Position numbers and translations under genes: made by a program. A stretch of DNA of 6,699 nt from NCBI GenBank assembly GCA_900552085.1, contig URYB01000147.1, forward strand, positions 1-6,699. The letters run 5' to 3'. The stretch is from an uncultured Lachnobacterium sp. (GTDB lineage Bacteria > Bacillota > Clostridia > Lachnospirales > Lachnospiraceae). This document shows, one piece after another, positions 5,790-6,699 of the stretch (position 1 is its first letter; every line of letters begins with the position of its first letter). The notes below the pieces were generated by a model. The model ran no database searches. It was not told the origin of the DNA and worked only from the letters and a program-made list of their open reading frames with translations.

Positions 5790-6627
5790 TAAATTTTCTA
5801 AAATATTTATAAACTGCCTGTTCCAGGGTTCCGGATGCAATCAGTATACAGAAAATCCCCAGCCCCATCTCAGACAGAAATATCTGACATTGCTTTTCAT
5901 AATAGTACTCTATATTGTTTTTGTGCATTTTTTGGATGCGACGCAACTCCTCTTTTCTCAGTTTCCAGTTGGCCTTCCATCCATCAAAATCCGACCACTT
6001 TCCCGGAACAAGTTCCGTAAGACTTTTAGGACTTCGCAGATAATCCATGCGGATCACCGTACCATCCACTCCATAGCGCAGGAGAAAATTCTTTCCCTCT
6101 TCGATTTCTTTTTCTTCCAGCGTGATTCTTTGAAAGGAAACATTTTTTATAGAAGCGGGCATCTGCATATAAATACCATTCTTTGGTTTATTCACTATCC
6201 CCCGAATCGTGCGGATCTCATGACCTACTTCAATGTGCTGTCCGACAACTTCTGCACTTCCGAACAATTCCCATGCAGTGTGTGCAGCAACCAGACATCC
6301 ATTTTCATCCTGCGCGGAAAGAACCGGTTCCGCAGGCAGGACAAACTCCGAAGATCCCGACAGATATACGATATTTGTCTGAATGCTTTTCCCCAGTTTC
6401 GGGTCTATCACGGTCTGTCCTTCTTTTTCTGTCCATGCGGTAAACGCCGGACATCCTTCTTGCATATGTATCTTCTGTGCGTCCTCCACAGAAAAACTCT
6501 TCACGCTTATTGTTACATTCTGCCACACAGAATCCGCATTTTTGCCTGCTTTCAATGCATTTATAAAGAAAAAGACCGATGCCGCCATCGCTGCCACAAA
6601 CAATAACAGTAAAATCTTCTTACTCAT
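5773..6627 (-). CDS. Membrane protein with MacB-like periplasmic-core domain (ABC permease-related)
   Basis: A 284-aa protein with an N-terminal membrane anchor (residues 5-23), a large extracytoplasmic domain and a second hydrophobic segment near the C-terminus (about 262-277). The segment CLVAAHTAWELFGS followed by GQHIEV...IRTIRGIV (111-135) matches the pattern of MacB_PCD domains in FtsX/MacB-type ABC permeases. Such permeases normally carry three further membrane helices after this domain, which are missing here, so this is a two-helix relative, perhaps a partner subunit rather than a complete permease. I chose the ATG at 6625-6627 because GAGG lies 8 nt upstream. An earlier in-frame GTG (6664-6666) lacks a ribosome site and would overlap the previous gene. 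The last codons (ISTHT-stop) run into the CIRCE element of hsp20. Substrate unknown. Confidence 0.65.
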   Translation of the reverse strand: MSKKILLLLFVAAMAASVFFFINALKAGKNADSVWQNVTISVKSFSVEDAQKIHMQEGCPAFTAWTEKEGQTVIDPKLGKSIQTNIVYLSGSSEFVLPAEPVLSAQDENGCLVAAHTAWELFGSAEVVGQHIEVGHEIRTIRGIVNKPKNGIYMQMPASIKNVSFQRITLEEKEIEEGKNFLLRYGVDGTVIRMDYLRSPKSLTELVPGKWSDFDGWKANWKLRKEELRRIQKMHKNNIEYYYEKQCQIFLSEMGLGIFCILIASGTLEQAVYKYFRKFISTHT

Positions 6628-6637
6628 AACGCAGACC

Positions 6638-6699
6638 TCATGTCTCTGCCAGGCGAACTTTTTCACCCGAAGAGATCATTCCATTTGTATCTATAATTA
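6638..6699 (-). CDS. C-terminal end of an upstream gene (partial)
   Basis: Nineteen codons are visible in this frame before TGA at 6638-6640, reading IDTNGMISSGEKVRLAET at the C-terminus. The gene continues beyond the right edge. Its stop lies 10 nt before the ATG of the membrane protein, and the stop region supplies that gene's GAGG ribosome site, so the two are probably one operon. The sequence would suit a membrane-fusion adaptor or another ABC-cluster subunit, but this is too short to assign. A competing frame ends at 6663-6665 and looks less protein-like. Confidence 0.45.
   Translation of the reverse strand, partial: IIDTNGMISSGEKVRLAET

Noticed and set aside
5779..6606. 275-residue plus-strand ORF
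   Set aside because: It is antisense to the MacB-like gene, rich in C, H, F and R with no domain features, and lacks a ribosome binding site. The minus-strand reading has a signal anchor, a domain pattern and a good start.

Overview
The window looks like chromosomal DNA from a low-GC, Gram-positive gut anaerobe of the Clostridia, most likely a Lachnospiraceae member (Blautia/Dorea/Coprococcus-like). The evidence is AT-rich DNA, strong AGGAG-type ribosome binding sites, a perfect CIRCE (HrcA) operator, a lipoprotein-type ApbE, a DUF4317 protein, and a secreted protein with DUF1533/Hb-interacting-like domains. The species cannot be fixed from this sequence alone.

Layout from left to right. (1) Positions 1-2090, minus strand: a large secreted surface protein. 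It has a signal peptide, two DUF1533-like domains, an Ig-like segment and the start of a beta-solenoid-like region. The reading frame breaks at 456-477, and again in or near long poly-G runs encoding a glycine-rich stretch at 22-72; the gene leaves the window on the left. (2) Positions 2091-2261: a compact divergent control region. Two good sigma-A-type promoters face away from each other across one 8+8 bp perfect palindrome. (3) Positions 2262-3281, plus strand: an ApbE family FMN transferase lipoprotein. (4) Positions 3290-3877, minus: a short DUF4317 protein, convergent with apbE. (5) Positions 4010-4813, minus: a PD-(D/E)XK-like nuclease-fold protein with an awkward start codon. (6) Positions 4814-5282: a gene-free stretch holding that gene's promoter, a striking array of six diverged 33-nt dyad units with constant 18-nt spacers (51-bp period), and the hsp20 terminator. 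(7) Positions 5283-5705, minus: an Hsp20 small heat-shock protein under a CIRCE-controlled promoter. (8) Positions 5773-6627, minus: a membrane protein with a MacB-like extracytoplasmic domain, whose last codons lie inside the CIRCE element. (9) Positions 6638-6699: the tail of another minus-strand gene in the same probable operon.

Three functional themes can be read. The surface protein and ApbE are divergent and share one operator, so they are probably co-regulated; the surface protein's domain type hints at haem or iron, but the regulator is unidentified. The Hsp20 gene is a textbook HrcA target. The right-hand genes look like the end of an ABC-efflux-type cluster. The least explained element is the 51-bp dyad array at 4894-5178, next to the nuclease-like gene.
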